A stretch of DNA of 64,000 nucleotides from Nothopassalora personata (Eukaryota; Ascomycota; Dothideomycetes; Mycosphaerellales; Mycosphaerellaceae): assembly GCA_033816765.1 (NCBI GenBank), contig CM066290.1, forward strand, positions 4,340,001-4,404,000, read 5' to 3'. Below, in pieces: positions 1 through 12,081 of the stretch. The position numbers and the translations under genes were made by a program. Below the pieces are notes generated by a model, which was not told where the DNA came from, searched no databases, and saw nothing but the letters and a program-made list of their open reading frames with translations. Within the stretch, counting starts at the first letter, position 1. Every line of letters begins with the position of its first letter.

Positions 1-348
1 TGCCGAAAGTGCACTTCCTTGTCGAGAGACCAGCGCTCGACTTGACACAAAGAGCGGAGGTATCCGTACTACGTACCTCTGTTGAAACTGATCTTGACAT
101 CAGTGCATAAGATCAGGAACGCGGGATACGAATCAGGAAGCAACTTATTTTCACTTAGGTATTCCTCAAGAGTGATGCTTGTGCGACTATCTAGTAAGGT
201 ACCCTCGCATTTGAACATTGAAGTCGTCTGCGAAGCTTGACCATAGGTAGGAATTTGATGCGAAGTCGCGAGTATTCACGGCGAGTGCTAGGTCGCTGAT
301 GATGGTGTTCAGCTTGGTCTCGATTCTGTCGTCTCTGATGTGCGTCAT
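1..348 (-). pseudogene. partial small protein gene, unrecognised, probably frameshifted
   Basis: On the minus strand an ATG at 348-346 opens a frame beginning MTHIRDDRIETKLN and continuing with helix-like sequence to SSFADDFNVQ near 208. It then meets TAG at 193-191. A second frame, offset by one base, carries protein-like sequence from about 205 to 77 (segments TLLDSRTSITLEEYLSEN and PAFLILCTDVKISFN). A possible 36-nt intron (76-41, GTACGT to CAAG) would join it in phase to ERWSLDKEVHFR at the window edge. The same frame stays open upstream of 348 to about 475, so the start is uncertain. The change of frame near 200 suggests a one-base indel or an unrecognised splice. The pattern vaguely recalls small NTF2/SnoaL-like fungal proteins, but this is a guess. 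Confidence 0.35.
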
Positions 349-830
349 GTTGACGATCTTGCCAATGTAAGAACAATGTGGTATAAGACGAGATGTCGGT
401 GCGTCCTTGCAACCAACGCCGTGTAGTATATTGCATTTATCAAGAGCTGGCCCAACAATACTCCTTTGCTGAGACTAATTCAGGCGCTTAGTACAACTGA
501 ATGTGAGTACGCTGCCAGCGTGCATGGCCAAGACGGTCAAAGTCTGGCAGGTCAAATCCATCGCATTGTGACCTCCACGAGTCCCGTTCTGCAGGTTTAT
601 TCGTATAGCGCTCGACATAAATACAGCCACAAGCAGATATTTCCGAGAGCGCGCGATATGCGCAGCTCTGGTCACTTTGAGGTACCTTGGCAGATAGTTC
701 TAAGCTCTGACATACGTTCAAGGCGGGGATTGACAGCCTTGAAAGTGGAGAAGTGCTCGATATAGCTGGTTCTGCAGAACTCGTGCCTGTCAATTGATTT
801 GAACGAAGAAAGTTTCCGTTCCTGTAGTAT
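349..830. other. intergenic, no supported gene
   Basis: Short open frames exist on both strands, but none shows recognisable motifs or splice-consistent structure. The stretch lies between the 3' end of the class II aldolase gene and the partial gene at the left edge. Confidence 0.5.
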
Positions 831-1856
<1,026 letters not shown>

Positions 1857-2297
1857 GTGTTTGACGTCCTTTCGGTTTGGCGGGATGTTGAAGGAATGTC
1901 CGAGCAGATTGTCAATTAATAATGGCGAAGTTGCTCACTGTGGCCGGGTATAGTTCTAGTGGCGAATGTCGAGCTCGTCGGCGGGGTAGACTCGGCCGAA
2001 TTTGTCGAGTTGGCGACACGGAAGGCAGAGAGGTTCTTGCCCCGGTGCAATGCTGCAATTGGCAGTTTGGAGGTCTTGCTGCAGGTACACGCTGACTCCT
2101 CGACTGACCATTGTGAGTGTCGAGAGCGGAAGAGACGGATATGCGTCCGCGGATAAGCATTCAATGCCCGGCTGACCATAGTCGGGTAGCTTGCACCATA
2201 TCAGAAAAGGAGATGCCAAGATGGTGTGTGTGCTCATGATCCATCTATAATGTGCAACTCCACGCTTCAACGCTGCCACATCATATTCCACCCCGCA
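1857..2297. other. intergenic between aldolase-like gene and DUF-type gene
   Basis: This holds the 5' flank of the minus-strand aldolase-like gene and the 3' flank of the minus-strand gene at 2298-3206. No coding signal is seen. Only short overlapping frames occur near 1912-2291. Confidence 0.5.
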
Positions 2298-3206
2298 TCA
2301 ACCTCTACCATCACCACCACCCCCACCACCACCACCATCGACCCCGAGATCCGCCTCTACAGCCTGAATCAACTTGCTCTTCGGCCTCATCGGCAACGGC
2401 TTCCACTTCAACTTCTCAATCGTTCGATCACTCTCGATGATACTGATCAAACTATCGACTCGATCCTGCTCCTCCCTCTCTCCACCCTTGCTATACCTCT
2501 CGTCATCATCAATACCAATGTCATCAAGCAAGCTCTCGCAATCAATGCTGCCCATCCTCTTCTGCTCAACCTCCACCCTCGCCATATAACTCGCAAACAA
2601 CGCATCTGTACTGCTCAGCCTAGCGGCGTTGTACACATAACTCCGCCTCTTCATGCACCGATCAAAAGGCGTGAGTCTGCTCCCCTCTCGCGCGAAAGCT
2701 TCCAGCCTCAGCGCGCTCGGCGCCTCCGGCTCAAGTTCCACGTCATCTTTGTACAACGACATCGCCCTGGAACTCACACGGTGGAGAATTACGAATTCTC
2801 CCTCCCTCCTACCATCAACTTCCACCTCCAACCTGCTCAACATCCTTTCCACCCTAAAGACCAGCGCCTTGGGTCCCATAGCGTTAGTTCGGAGTCTATA
2901 GATTGCAACCTTCTCGTCGTCTCCAGCACTTCTTTTCCTGGCCTTGGCCCATTCCAGCGCCTCGCGGTAGTCCTCGAACGCGGAGATGAAGTAACTGTCC
3001 GCCCGCGAATAGCCCCACTTCAAATGCCTGCTCAGCGCCGCGCGAAGTTCGTACAAACTCTTCGGGACTCGATCAGAGAGCTTAGCGACGAGATCGCAGC
3101 CTTCGTCGAAAGAGGCTTGACTATCAGCGTGTTGGACCCTCCATAGAGTTGGTGGAAGTTTCGTGCAGCGAAGGGAGTTCAGAAAATCAAGAGGGCAGGC
3201 ATCCAT
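2298..3206 (-). CDS. hypothetical protein, fungal domain of unknown function (DUF7587-like?)
   Basis: A single-exon frame of 302 aa from ATG at 3206 to TGA at 2300-2298. Near the N-terminus the sequence LPPTLWRVQHADSQASF, then LRAALSRHLKWGY and DSYFISAFEDYREALEWA, resembles the fungal DUF7587 pattern. In that pattern an L-[YW]-R-V segment is followed by a small-residue 'FISVF.D...AL' block, as in ADP-ribosyltransferase-like folds; that assignment is from memory and tentative. The C-terminal half is charged and ends in a run of nine glycines. No signal peptide or membrane segment is seen. The strongly overlapping plus-strand frame (2226-3146) is a shadow of it: its residues are low-complexity H/T/P runs mirroring the Gly tract. 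Confidence 0.65.
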   Translation of the reverse strand: MDACPLDFLNSLRCTKLPPTLWRVQHADSQASFDEGCDLVAKLSDRVPKSLYELRAALSRHLKWGYSRADSYFISAFEDYREALEWAKARKRSAGDDEKVAIYRLRTNAMGPKALVFRVERMLSRLEVEVDGRREGEFVILHRVSSRAMSLYKDDVELEPEAPSALRLEAFAREGSRLTPFDRCMKRRSYVYNAARLSSTDALFASYMARVEVEQKRMGSIDCESLLDDIGIDDDERYSKGGEREEQDRVDSLISIIESDRTIEKLKWKPLPMRPKSKLIQAVEADLGVDGGGGGGGGDGRG

Positions 3207-3727
3207 ATGTTCGATGTCGGAGAGGTACCGGTGAGGGTCCTTGGAAGCCTGTGCGTTGTGAGTATCAACCTTTGGCTGGTAGGTTGATGGGGTCCCGAGT
3301 CAATGTGGGAGATGGGAGGGTACGTGAGTAGTGGAGTGGAGGCGAAAAAGCGTGGTAGAACTTACTCTCTTGTGCACATGAAACATGTCAAGTAACATGC
3401 TGGACTCTCATTTTGGGTGAAGCCTCAAAAGGATCTGTGTGTCTGTGTGGGTGGTTTCGGATATGAAACGTGAGATGCGCGAGATGACACGGGGTACAGA
3501 GAGTTGTTGATAAGATGTGATGGGCCGTGATGGAAGTGTAAAGCCCCTCGTGGCCCATGTCGTGAGCTGGGGGTGGGCCTGCATATCACACCACCTGGTG
3601 AAGCCGAGCTTGGGAAGTGTGCGAGGTTGGTGTCGATGCAGTATTATACAATGCGGGGACTTCCCGTACTACGCTGGTATCCCTCTCGTCCCTTGCCTAT
3701 ACAGTACAGCATATCGCATTGCACAGC
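3207..3727. other. intergenic, no gene seen
   Basis: Between the 302-aa gene and the 3' end of the superoxide dismutase gene, both minus strand. Only short plus-strand open frames overlap here and continue antisense to the dismutase. No motif is recognised. Confidence 0.5.
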
Positions 3728-4565
3728 TTACTTGAAGCGCTTCTCCGCGGCCTTCCAGTTGATGACATCCCAGATCGCGCTGAAGTATTCCGCTTTGCGG
3801 TTTTGATATTGGAGGTAGTATGCGTGCTCCCAGGCGTCAATGCCGAGGATGGGACGGAATTGTCCAACAACCGGGTCCTGGTTTGCGTACGTCTTGACCT
3901 GAATAGCGCCGGTGTTCACATCTTGTACCAGCCACGCCCAGCCAGAGCCTTGAATGCCTGCGAGGGCAGTGTTTACTTGCGACTTGAGGTTGTCGAGCGA
4001 GCCGAAGTGCGAATCGATGGACTTGGCGAGAGCGCCGCTTGGTGGCTCACCGCCGCCCTGGTTCTTTGGCGCGAGATTCTCCCAGAAGAGTGTGTGGTTT
4101 GTGTGGCCGCCTATAGATATGATTATCAACACACAGCTCCACAGGCGTTGATCATGGCTTGCATGAAGATGCACCAGGCTTACCTCCGTGAAAGTTGATC
4201 AATGGCTGGATCGCGATTTGCTGCTGGATGTCGCCCTTCTGCTGTGCCTCCTGGAGCTTCTCAATCTGGGTGTTGTAGGACGTGACGTATGTGTTGTGGT
4301 GCTTGGAGTGGTGGAGCTCCATGATCTGGCCAGAAATGGCTGGCTCGAGGGCGCCATAGTCGTCTGCAAATGCCGATGTCAGTCTCCATGCCATGCTTCA
4401 CGCCTTCCTAGTCATGGGCAGCCGCAACGTACATGGCAGATCCGGCAGTGTAGCCTTTCCTCGTGTGAAGGTCGTGCTCGCAAGGGCGGCTCGCTTGGTG
4501 GTGGACGAAGCAGCGGATCGAATCGCGGAGCGCAGGGCGCTTTGGCGAAGGAGTGTGCTCGACAT
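3728..4565 (-). CDS. SOD2: mitochondrial manganese superoxide dismutase
   Basis: Three exons, 4565-4433, 4363-4184 and 4110-3728, with phase-1 introns of 69 and 73 bp (GTACGT/TGCAG and GTAAGC/ATAG); the product is 231 aa, normal for fungal MnSOD. The first about 37 residues are rich in Arg, Ser and Ala ([15 protein letters not shown]), a mitochondrial presequence, before mature [16 protein letters not shown]. Mn ligands are recognisable: His in MELHHSKHH, His in NHTLFWENL, and Asp and His in [11 protein letters not shown]. The Gly-rich INFHGGGHTNH segment spans the second junction, confirming the splice. The enzyme converts superoxide to hydrogen peroxide and oxygen in the matrix. The next gene upstream in the same orientation is a complex III subunit, though no co-regulation can be inferred. 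Confidence 0.97.
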
Positions 4566-5145
4566 TGTGGTGGGTGATGGTAGAATTGCGATGAAGAGGA
4601 AGTGTTTCAGCTATGTATCGTCCTCGAAGACTGACGAAGATCGAAGAGCAAGAGGAGCTTTGACAACATCACGTCACAATCGCGCCTCAAGCTTCGGACG
4701 GAGAGCATTGCCGATGATCCGGATGCATATATCGCAATGGAGCTAAACAAAAGTCCGTAGTCTGAGGCGCTCTTTCGTACTTGGTAATGATGAGACCGGC
4801 TCTTTGCAGTCGTCGCTGATGAAGAGCGCTCTGTCGATGTCGATGGCTGCCGCCTTTGGCCTCAGCCCAGCATCTCACGTCGCGAAACCGAAAGGGAAGT
4901 CAACGATGTGGAACGGATCAGGCCATGCCACCGAGTCCTGCTGAACTGGGCAAAATTGCTCTGGTGTGGCTTTCAATGCTATGCTGGATAGTACAATGTA
5001 TATATTGAGACTGCTATACAGGCGGATTGTGGCTCTATGGCTTCGAAGCATGCTCCACTCCACCACGAGGCATAACTCAGACCGTGGAAAGGACCGCCAC
5101 TTGGATGCTGCGTGCCTGATCGGGATGAATGGCTCGAGTTGTCGT
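4566..5145. other. intergenic: SOD2 promoter side and QCR6 3' side
   Basis: The 580 bp between the SOD2 start codon and the QCR6 stop codon, both minus strand, so it holds the SOD2 promoter and QCR6 3' UTR. I see no reliable TATA box or named binding site and no coding signal. Confidence 0.5.
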
Positions 5146-5888
5146 TTACTTTAGCTGGCGGAAAAGCTTGGGTGCCGCGCATTGTGCCGCACAGTGCATC
5201 ATGTGGAAATCTGCATCGCCCGTCAGCTTTCAACTCATACATCAGCCGCATACATACAGCGATGTGCCCGGCAGCAGTGGCGGATATGTACTCACACTCC
5301 TCAACGCAATCCTCATTGGCCTTGCCGTGGGTCTCTTCCTGGTGCTTCACGCGCTCGGCGCACTCATCATAGTGGTGCTTCAGTGGTGCGCACTCCTTTG
5401 TCTTTAGGCAGTCCTCCTCGATCTTTGGCTTGGGATCTTCTGGCTCATCTTCCTCTTCTTCTTCTTCCTCCTCCTCCTCCTCCTCTTCCTCATCGTCGCC
5501 TCCCCCATCACCACCGTCCTCGCCAGCCTCTTCGCTCTCGCCTGCGCACGACCGGGTCAGCATGCTGAGCTCCCTATCTCACGCAAAGACTCCGGTGTAT
5601 TGTCTTGCTGTCCTTACCTTCACCACCCTCACTGCTCTCTTCTTTCTCCTCGCCGCCCTCGGAACTGTCCTCGCCGCCTGTCGGGTGCTCGCGTTAGCAA
5701 GTTTCTCATGTCTGCAAAAGCCGCACATGGTCGCCGCAGCACGATATTGCCATCGCTGGGCTGCGCTGCTGTCTCCGACTTTGTCATGGTGAATGGTCCT
5801 TACCGTCGTCGTTTTGCGGCTCCTCGGCGTGAGTCTCCTGCACGCTCAGTGCTTCGTAGAGGTCGGTGACATAGTCCCAGATACCCAT
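5146..5888 (-). CDS. QCR6: cytochrome bc1 complex acidic hinge subunit (QCR6)
   Basis: Four exons, 5888-5804, 5677-5618, 5541-5296 and 5210-5146, separated by introns of 126, 76 and 85 bp, all phase 1; the product is 151 aa. It starts MGIWDYVTDLYEALSV, typical of fungal QCR6, followed by an acidic low-complexity stretch of about 60 residues including a run of about 14 Glu. It ends in the conserved hinge domain with paired cysteines (DCLKTKECAPLKHHYDEC and EEYFHMMHCAAQCAAPKLF). QCR6 is a small intermembrane-space subunit that helps cytochrome c1 dock cytochrome c; disulfides join two helices. The acidic tract is built from exons 2 and 3, and the symmetric phase-1 introns let it change length without a frame shift. 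Confidence 0.93.
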
Positions 5889-8657
5889 CGTGCCGGTAGA
5901 TGGGATATGATATTGCCAATGGCTGGTCGAGCGAGTGTTGTCGTAGCTGACGATGTTTGAAGCTCGACGGCAGGAGATTCTGTGAATCTGCAGCGCGGAA
6001 CGACATGGGTCTGTGCTTCCGAACAGTCAGCGGAGGAAGGAGCGACCTCATTGGTTCATCATTCCGGACGCAATGAACTGTGATTTCCTTCCTTCATCGT
6101 CGACCTACATTATTATACGACGAGAGTAGTCTTGAGGCTGGCACAGAGATACCGCCCTGCGATGTGTGACGCATGTAAAATGTGCCATCATTCGGGCGGG
6201 GTGCTCGATGGTTTCCGATCGCCTCTGCTGCACCGCGCTCCTATGCAGCGTTCGCCTAAGTTCACCAATACCATCGAGATTGAGATCATTGCACATCGGC
6301 ACCTGCAGTTCCGAGCGACGGTGATGCTCGCCACGGAAGAGGGATCATCTCCGTGCTCTCCAGCGGGCGGTCATGACTTCGTGCAGTGCCTTGGTCCAGA
6401 CTCAGAGAAGTACTGGAAAGGTCGTGGAGGGAACGAGTGATCAACAGCGTAAGGTTCGATGTCATGATCGGCGACTGAGGCATTCCAATGGCATTCCGTT
6501 CTCAACACACGACGGGCACAAGACGTCGTACCATGAGCAGCTATAGTTTGCGCTCAAGTGTGCCATATTCTTGCTAAGCTGCCTCTCTAGCCGTGTGTCC
6601 ACGCGCAGCTATCCCATCATGCCTTGGTCAGAGGAAGCTTGTACAAGTAATGTAGAGGTGCTCGAGGCGCCATCAAGCACGCACCTTGTAACCGCCAGTC
6701 ATGGGCTGCATCCATCTGACGACGCAGCTCCGCTGACATGGTACCCAGAACGCCAGGATCGAGATGCCCGCGCGCATGATGGTGTTGCTGCGTGCTGTGT
6801 TACCGCACGGTGCTGTGGAGGGTTGAGGTTAAGACGTTGAAGTGGTATTGAGGTAAAGCCGACGCGGATGTTCGATGAGGGAAAGCGGTGGCTGAAACCA
6901 TGATAGAAGCGCGACATGTGTCGCAGAGAGGAGCGGCATCCCCACTGGTGGATCATCAACTCCAATCTAAGGACAAATAATACGTCAGGCACGATTTAAC
7001 CTCAGTGTCACTCTATGTGTTGAAGTTCCAATAGCGTCAGACGTCCGACCGTCCCTCGTGCAAGCAGAAAGTTCGGTGTCTTGGCATTCACATGTAGTAA
7101 CCTACAAATAGAATTCGAACCAGCGTATAATGCAAGAAAAAGCCAGTACATAGTACCTCGTATACTAAATGGTCAAAACATCCAGGTCTCACATCGCTGA
7201 TTGATGAACCTAGCCGCATGGTTGTACAACTTCCGGGTTCTTGTACTCGTCGATTTTCCTGGATCGTGCGGGAAAACCCTGAGTCGTCCGGAGAAGTCCT
7301 GGGTCGTCAGTACCAGCAATGTCCTTAGGGGAAGGACCGTCACCAAATGGTAAGTACTCGATCAGAATCACCAGTATCCTTCGCAGGGTCAAGGATTGTT
7401 GCCTATTGGTGGTCATTGATGGAGAAGCAAAATTTCAGATCATACACATACGCCAAAAGTTGTGAGCGCTACGCAGCCGTTAGCGCTTGGGGCGGGCTTC
7501 ACCAGTGTTGGTACTGCTGGTGGCGAAAATTACTTCCGCCATATCATCAGGAGGAGTAGAAGTCTTTCACAACACACTTGTACAGAGCATTTGAGCTTCT
7601 CTTTGGACTGCAATAGCACGCATAACCGTATCAACAGCTCCTCATACTAGACGCTTGAAAGCCACCATTTCACCATCATGGGACGCACAACCAACCATAC
7701 GCCATCATGCCCAAACGGACTCTGCCACTCCCTCATCGCTCGATGACTGGGGCAGTAGTGTGATTGCAATACCCTCCAGCACCCTCGCTCCATATCCCGC
7801 ACCATGCAGGCATTGAAGAACACACCCTCGCCTCCTTCAGTAGCCCCCAGAATCTCCTCATCCAAAAGGCAGGAATGCAAATTTGAGCCTTACACCCCAG
7901 CCCGTCCGTCCTGGCCAGGAGTCGTTAGTCGCTTCATACGCCACTAACTCGCCTAAAGCGCTCTCTCCTCTCTCCTCTCCTCACCCCTCCACCCCCACAA
8001 TAGAAGTCAACAGCCAAAATAGAGCGAGACTGGAGTGTCTGCCCAAAAATAACTCCATCAACATCTACTAGACAGACAGCTACTTCAATAGCAGAGCGTG
8101 CTGCTGTATGGCTCTCGCGCGCGCTTATGTACGGCACAGCACTTCTGGACAGATGCATCGTCATATGTTCGCTCTCTGTTGGCGTCACTGCACGGTATTA
8201 AGTAAGAGCTACCGAGCAGAAGGAAGGGGTCAAGTTCGAGGCTTGGGCTTTGTATAATGATAATGGCGATGATGTTCTTTCTCGCTTGCTCTATAGCCTT
8301 CAGTGGAGCCTTCGTGGCAAAAGTCGTTTTCTCTTATTTCGGGATCGCAGAGAGAGTGGCGAGACCAAATAAATACTTTCGCCTTTTCCTTGTCTGTGGT
8401 AAGTTCGTCTGGCCCCTCTTTAACCCCGGGTCAAATAGCTGAAGATAGAAGAACTGTGATCGTACACTGACCATATACGAGCATCCAGCGCTCTACATAC
8501 ACTCCTGTCCTCAACCATACCTTTCGACCCGACCCAACTCAACGCCTCCAAGCCCATATCCAAAAAGCAAAAGTGGTATCGTCCCAACTCGAATCCATAC
8601 ACCCCCTTCGACAAACGCCGCCCATCCCATCCCAGCCCAAGTCCCAAACACCTCTCA
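5889..8657. other. 2.8-kb intergenic region, no supported gene
   Basis: Composition is ordinary (not RIP-like). Short frames occur on both strands, for example 7647-7880 minus (77 aa, containing ILGATEGGEGVFFNACMV) and 8257-8442 plus (61 aa, hydrophobic N-terminus). None has recognisable domains or convincing splice partners. A pyrimidine-rich stretch lies at about 7955-8010. Confidence 0.45.
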
Positions 8658-10379
8658 TCAATATCTCTGCGCAACCCCAATAGCAGGGAACCTCGGCGCC
8701 ATCTGATGACTGCCAGGAAAGCCTTCAGCTTTCGCCTGCAATTTGACTCGCTCCATGAGTCGACTCGCAGGTAGACTCGGCGCTTGCATTTTCTTGATCA
8801 TTTGGATTCGTTCATCGTCGTCAAATGCGTGTAAGTTGTAGTGTTGTTTGATCAGAAGCTGAGCTTCGGGGGTTGAGGCCGCGTATACTTTGTGCGCGCA
8901 GCCGTCGAGAGCGCAGATCCAGGTGTCCTCTTGGATGGGGTCGAGGTGGTTTAGAGAGCGGATTGGCACGTCGACGAGATTTGGTGTCGCGTCGGATGTG
9001 GATGTGTCATCTGCTGGGTCGGAGTTTGAGGGTGAGGTTGGGATGTCGATGCCTTCGTCTACGTGTTGCCTGCTGTTGAGCCGCTTCGATGAAGGTCTGG
9101 TATCGTTCTCCTCTGCAAGTCTTCGCTTACCTGTTGGAGAAGGTGGAAGTTCTTCGTCATCGTCGTCCTCTCCTCCGAATGTTGGTCTCTTGCCGCCTTT
9201 GCGTGCTGTGCTTTTGGGTGCTTTGCTCGGCCTCGGTCGTAGCGATGATTTGTTCTTTCGTGCACGCAATCTCGTCTCTACATCACTGCCGTCGTCCTTT
9301 GACGGTGTTACAACACCGTCCATCTCTTCTGAATCGACATCCAGTTCTGGTGCGGCATCCGAAGTGGCCCTTGTCCGTCTTGATGTCGATGTTGTGGCCT
9401 TCTCCGCGGTTGTGGATTTTGTCTTCGCGATGCTCGCGGCTGAAGCAGCGGCTGAGCTGCCGTCCAGCGAGATGACTTCGACGGGCTCTTTGACCTTCCT
9501 CAGTGGATTACCTCGCCGTTGTCGCGTGCTGCTTGTTGTAGATGTGGTGTCGATCGAGCCTCGCCTTGTGCTCCGCGTCTTTGCTGTGGGCGCCTTGCTC
9601 TTCCACGAGTCGTTGGTGTCGACCGATGCGTGCCGTGTACTCGTAGCTCTTGACTTCTTCGATTCGCCCTTTGCTGGCAGTGGCGTCTGTCTCTGCTTCA
9701 TCTCTGCCCAAGTTTCGGGAAACTTGACGAACAGATGCTTGTATAGGGGATATTTGCTCCAGCTGAGCCCTTCTTTGCCGGCGATCATGCTCGATATCAG
9801 GAAGTCCTTGTATTCGTAGATTTTGTCTGCGCCTTCTGAGGCATCCTCGGAGCCCAGCTCTTCTGCAGCGTACTTTGCGAATAGCTCCTGCGCCGAGTAG
9901 TCTGGCAGTGTCCTAGCGTTCTTACCTTTACCCTCCTTTTGACCTCCTCGATATGCATCGGCGACAAAGTAGAGCACGTTGACTGCATCGACCATGGCCT
10001 TGTGCATGGCCTTATATTTCCTCGCGGGTTTGATGATGTACCACCCAGCCTTTCCTGCCGCCCATATCGCGATGCTACCGTCGCCGTACTGGCCATATGA
10101 GAAAGTATACACGTCTTCCAGGATGATGTCGACGCGCTTCTTGGCGGGCGGCCCGGACGTATCGCGTTGCACGTAGAGATGCGCGTCTTCCTCGTCCAAC
10201 GGCTCCAGCTGGCCCACGACGGTCAAAGGATAGCCCTCGGCTGCTTCCAGCAGATTCGTCGTCGCCTCAGGATCATCGGGAAGATGGACGTGGACATTGC
10301 TCAGCATGAACTCGGGCCATTGGTCGGTGTCTTCAATGGATGGATGGCGGGGCTTGAGGATGTCGGTTTCTAGCGACAT
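8658..10379 (-). CDS. DNMT1 replication-foci (RFTS/RFD) domain protein
   Basis: A single exon of 573 aa, ATG at 10379 and TGA at 8658. Residues about 20-235 match the fungal form of the DNMT1 replication-foci domain: WPEFMLSNVHVHLPDD, then DIILEDVYTFSYGQYGDGS, IAIWAAGKAGWYIIKPA and AVNVLYFVADAYRG. In DNMT1 this module targets replication forks and gates the catalytic domain, but no methyltransferase domain follows here. The middle third is low-complexity, rich in Ser, Thr, Lys and Asp. Near residue 490 a C2H2-like arrangement (CALDGC followed by HYNLH) suggests a small zinc site. Probably a nuclear chromatin-associated protein of unknown role. It is divergently transcribed from the PUS4-like gene with 420 bp between the start codons. 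Confidence 0.85.
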   Translation of the reverse strand: MSLETDILKPRHPSIEDTDQWPEFMLSNVHVHLPDDPEATTNLLEAAEGYPLTVVGQLEPLDEEDAHLYVQRDTSGPPAKKRVDIILEDVYTFSYGQYGDGSIAIWAAGKAGWYIIKPARKYKAMHKAMVDAVNVLYFVADAYRGGQKEGKGKNARTLPDYSAQELFAKYAAEELGSEDASEGADKIYEYKDFLISSMIAGKEGLSWSKYPLYKHLFVKFPETWAEMKQRQTPLPAKGESKKSRATSTRHASVDTNDSWKSKAPTAKTRSTRRGSIDTTSTTSSTRQRRGNPLRKVKEPVEVISLDGSSAAASAASIAKTKSTTAEKATTSTSRRTRATSDAAPELDVDSEEMDGVVTPSKDDGSDVETRLRARKNKSSLRPRPSKAPKSTARKGGKRPTFGGEDDDDEELPPSPTGKRRLAEENDTRPSSKRLNSRQHVDEGIDIPTSPSNSDPADDTSTSDATPNLVDVPIRSLNHLDPIQEDTWICALDGCAHKVYAASTPEAQLLIKQHYNLHAFDDDERIQMIKKMQAPSLPASRLMERVKLQAKAEGFPGSHQMAPRFPAIGVAQRY

Positions 10380-10799
10380 GGTCGTCGTTGCTTGGCTATG
10401 TCCTGGCTATGTCCTCGGGATCTTTGGATCGTATCGATCGAGCCGTGCGACCATCTCTACCTGGCTGTCGTACGTAGGTGGTGATGGTCTCGGAAGCTGG
10501 AGATGGACACGCTCTCGCGCCTACTGAACCAGGATTCGCGACCGATATTCCGTTCTCCCAAGGGACGGGACGACATCCGGCGGCGCGCGTTCGGCCGTTC
10601 CGACCCGTCCTGCCGATGAGCCCCGATACATCATCCACCATGTCCCAATCCATCTCAAGCATGTGCACTCGGTGCAGTGCTGCAACTCATGGGGCTCCTT
10701 AATAAAGAACAGATTATCAGATCAGCGTTCCGGCGCTCTTTACACATTATCTCTTGTTCGAAACCATCACCACCACCAGCGATACCAAGCCAATCCACC
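10380..10799. promoter_or_regulatory. shared intergenic region of divergent genes
   Basis: The 420 bp between the start codons of the minus-strand RFD-domain gene and the plus-strand pseudouridine synthase gene must contain both promoters. No individual element can be named with confidence. Confidence 0.5.
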
Positions 10800-12081
10800 A
10801 TGGCCTCATCAGGTCCAGTCCCGGAGGGCGTCTTCGGTACAGAGGTTCTACTCCTCTACCATAATCAAGCTCCGTCCCGCTGACACAGGATCCACAGCAG
10901 TCAACAAGCCGCCCGCCATAAGCTCCGCCCAAGTCATTCGCGACGTGCAAGAACACTTCAACCCATCCAAGCTTTTCCGACCCTGGCTCCAACGCGAACA
11001 GTCCAAACGCGATGCCGAGAAACACAACCAGAAGAACAAGCGCAGGTGGCGCGGGAGACGTGAGACGTCGGTCAAGATGGGACATGGCGGGACGCTAGAT
11101 CCAATGGCAACTGGTGTGCTTATACTGGGTGTGGGCAGCGGGACAAAGGATCTGGGCCACTTCTCTACCGAGTGCACCAAGAGTTACGAAGCAGTCGTCT
11201 TGTTTGGCGCGGCGACTGATACATACGACACGGAAGGCCAAGTCGTCGGACGGAAGCCGTACGACCACATCACCAAGGACATGGTCGAACAGGCGTTGGC
11301 CAAGTTTCGCGGCAAAGGTATGCAGAGGCCGCCCATCTTCTCTGCGTTGAGGGTGCAGGGGAAGAGGTTGTACGAGTATGCACGAGAGGGAAAGGAGGTC
11401 CCGGTGGAGATTAAGGAGAGACCAGTCGAAGTGTCGGAGTTGGAGATGGTTGAGTGGATGGAGGGTGGTACACACAAGTGGCACTGGCCGGACACAGAGG
11501 CAGACACCGAGGAGAAGAAGTTCGCTGCGAAGGCTCTGAAGTTGGACAGCCGGGATGACATGAAGCCTGGAGATGAGGCGAAAGTGGAAGACGACGCTAA
11601 TAACGCAGGGGCAAAGAGGAAGCGTGAAGCAGGAGAAGAAGAGGCTGCAACCCAGCCAGAATCAGAGCTTGAGGAAACTGAATCCAAACGACCAAAAGAA
11701 GAAGGTCCTTCGGCCGCTGCGGCGAAGACTGGATCCGAGGAGACGCAGACAGGCAAAGAAGGGAGCGAAGAAGCACAGCCCGAATCACGTGAACCAGCAA
11801 CAGCAACACCCACAGCCGAACGCCCGCGTTGCCCTGCACCCGCCTGCCGCATACGCATGACAGTCACCTCCGGCTTCTACGTTCGATCTCTATGTCAAGA
11901 TCTCGGAGCAGCGGTCGGCTCGCTGGGCATGATGACGGACCTCGTGCGAACGCGGCAATCGAACTTCGAGCTCGGCACAAACGTGCTATGGTACGATGAG
12001 CTGAAGCAGGGTGAGGATGTGTGGGGACCAAAAGTCAAGAAACTCCTCGAAGAATGGCAGGTGAAGAAGACTGCTCAATAG
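10800..12081 (+). CDS. PUS4: tRNA pseudouridine-55 synthase, TruB/PUS4 family
   Basis: Two exons, 10800-10836 and 10889-12081, with a 52-bp phase-1 intron (GTACAG donor, CTGAC branch-like sequence just before ACACAG); 409 aa. Splicing gives PEGVFGSTAVNKPPAISSAQV, the usual N-terminal TruB block, and removes a frame that would otherwise run upstream to 10663. The catalytic motif GHGGTLDPMATGVLILG contains the nucleophilic Asp (about residue 80). SYEAVVLFG and PPIFSALRVQGKRLYEYAR follow, and SGFYVRSLCQDLGAAVG lies near the end. The family isomerises U55 in the T-loop of tRNAs in nucleus and mitochondria. An insert of about 110 residues rich in Glu, Lys, Ala and Pro splits the last conserved block; such acidic inserts are common in fungal orthologues. 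Confidence 0.93.

Noticed and set aside
2226..3146. Long plus-strand frame (306 codons) overlapping the 302-aa minus-strand gene
   Set aside because: Its peptide is low-complexity and mirrors the Gly-rich and charged parts of the minus-strand protein; no domain, and the minus frame has a family-like pattern.
8890..9819. 309-codon plus-strand frame antisense to the RFD-domain gene
   Set aside because: Ser/Val-rich shadow of the low-complexity middle of the real gene.
10663..10888. Upstream in-frame extension of the PUS4 gene from an ATG at 10663
   Set aside because: It would read through a clear 52-bp intron; the spliced start at 10800 gives the conserved N-terminal block.
11184..11867. 227-codon minus-strand frame antisense to PUS4
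   Set aside because: Complement of the acidic insert; Ser/Ala-rich, no motifs.
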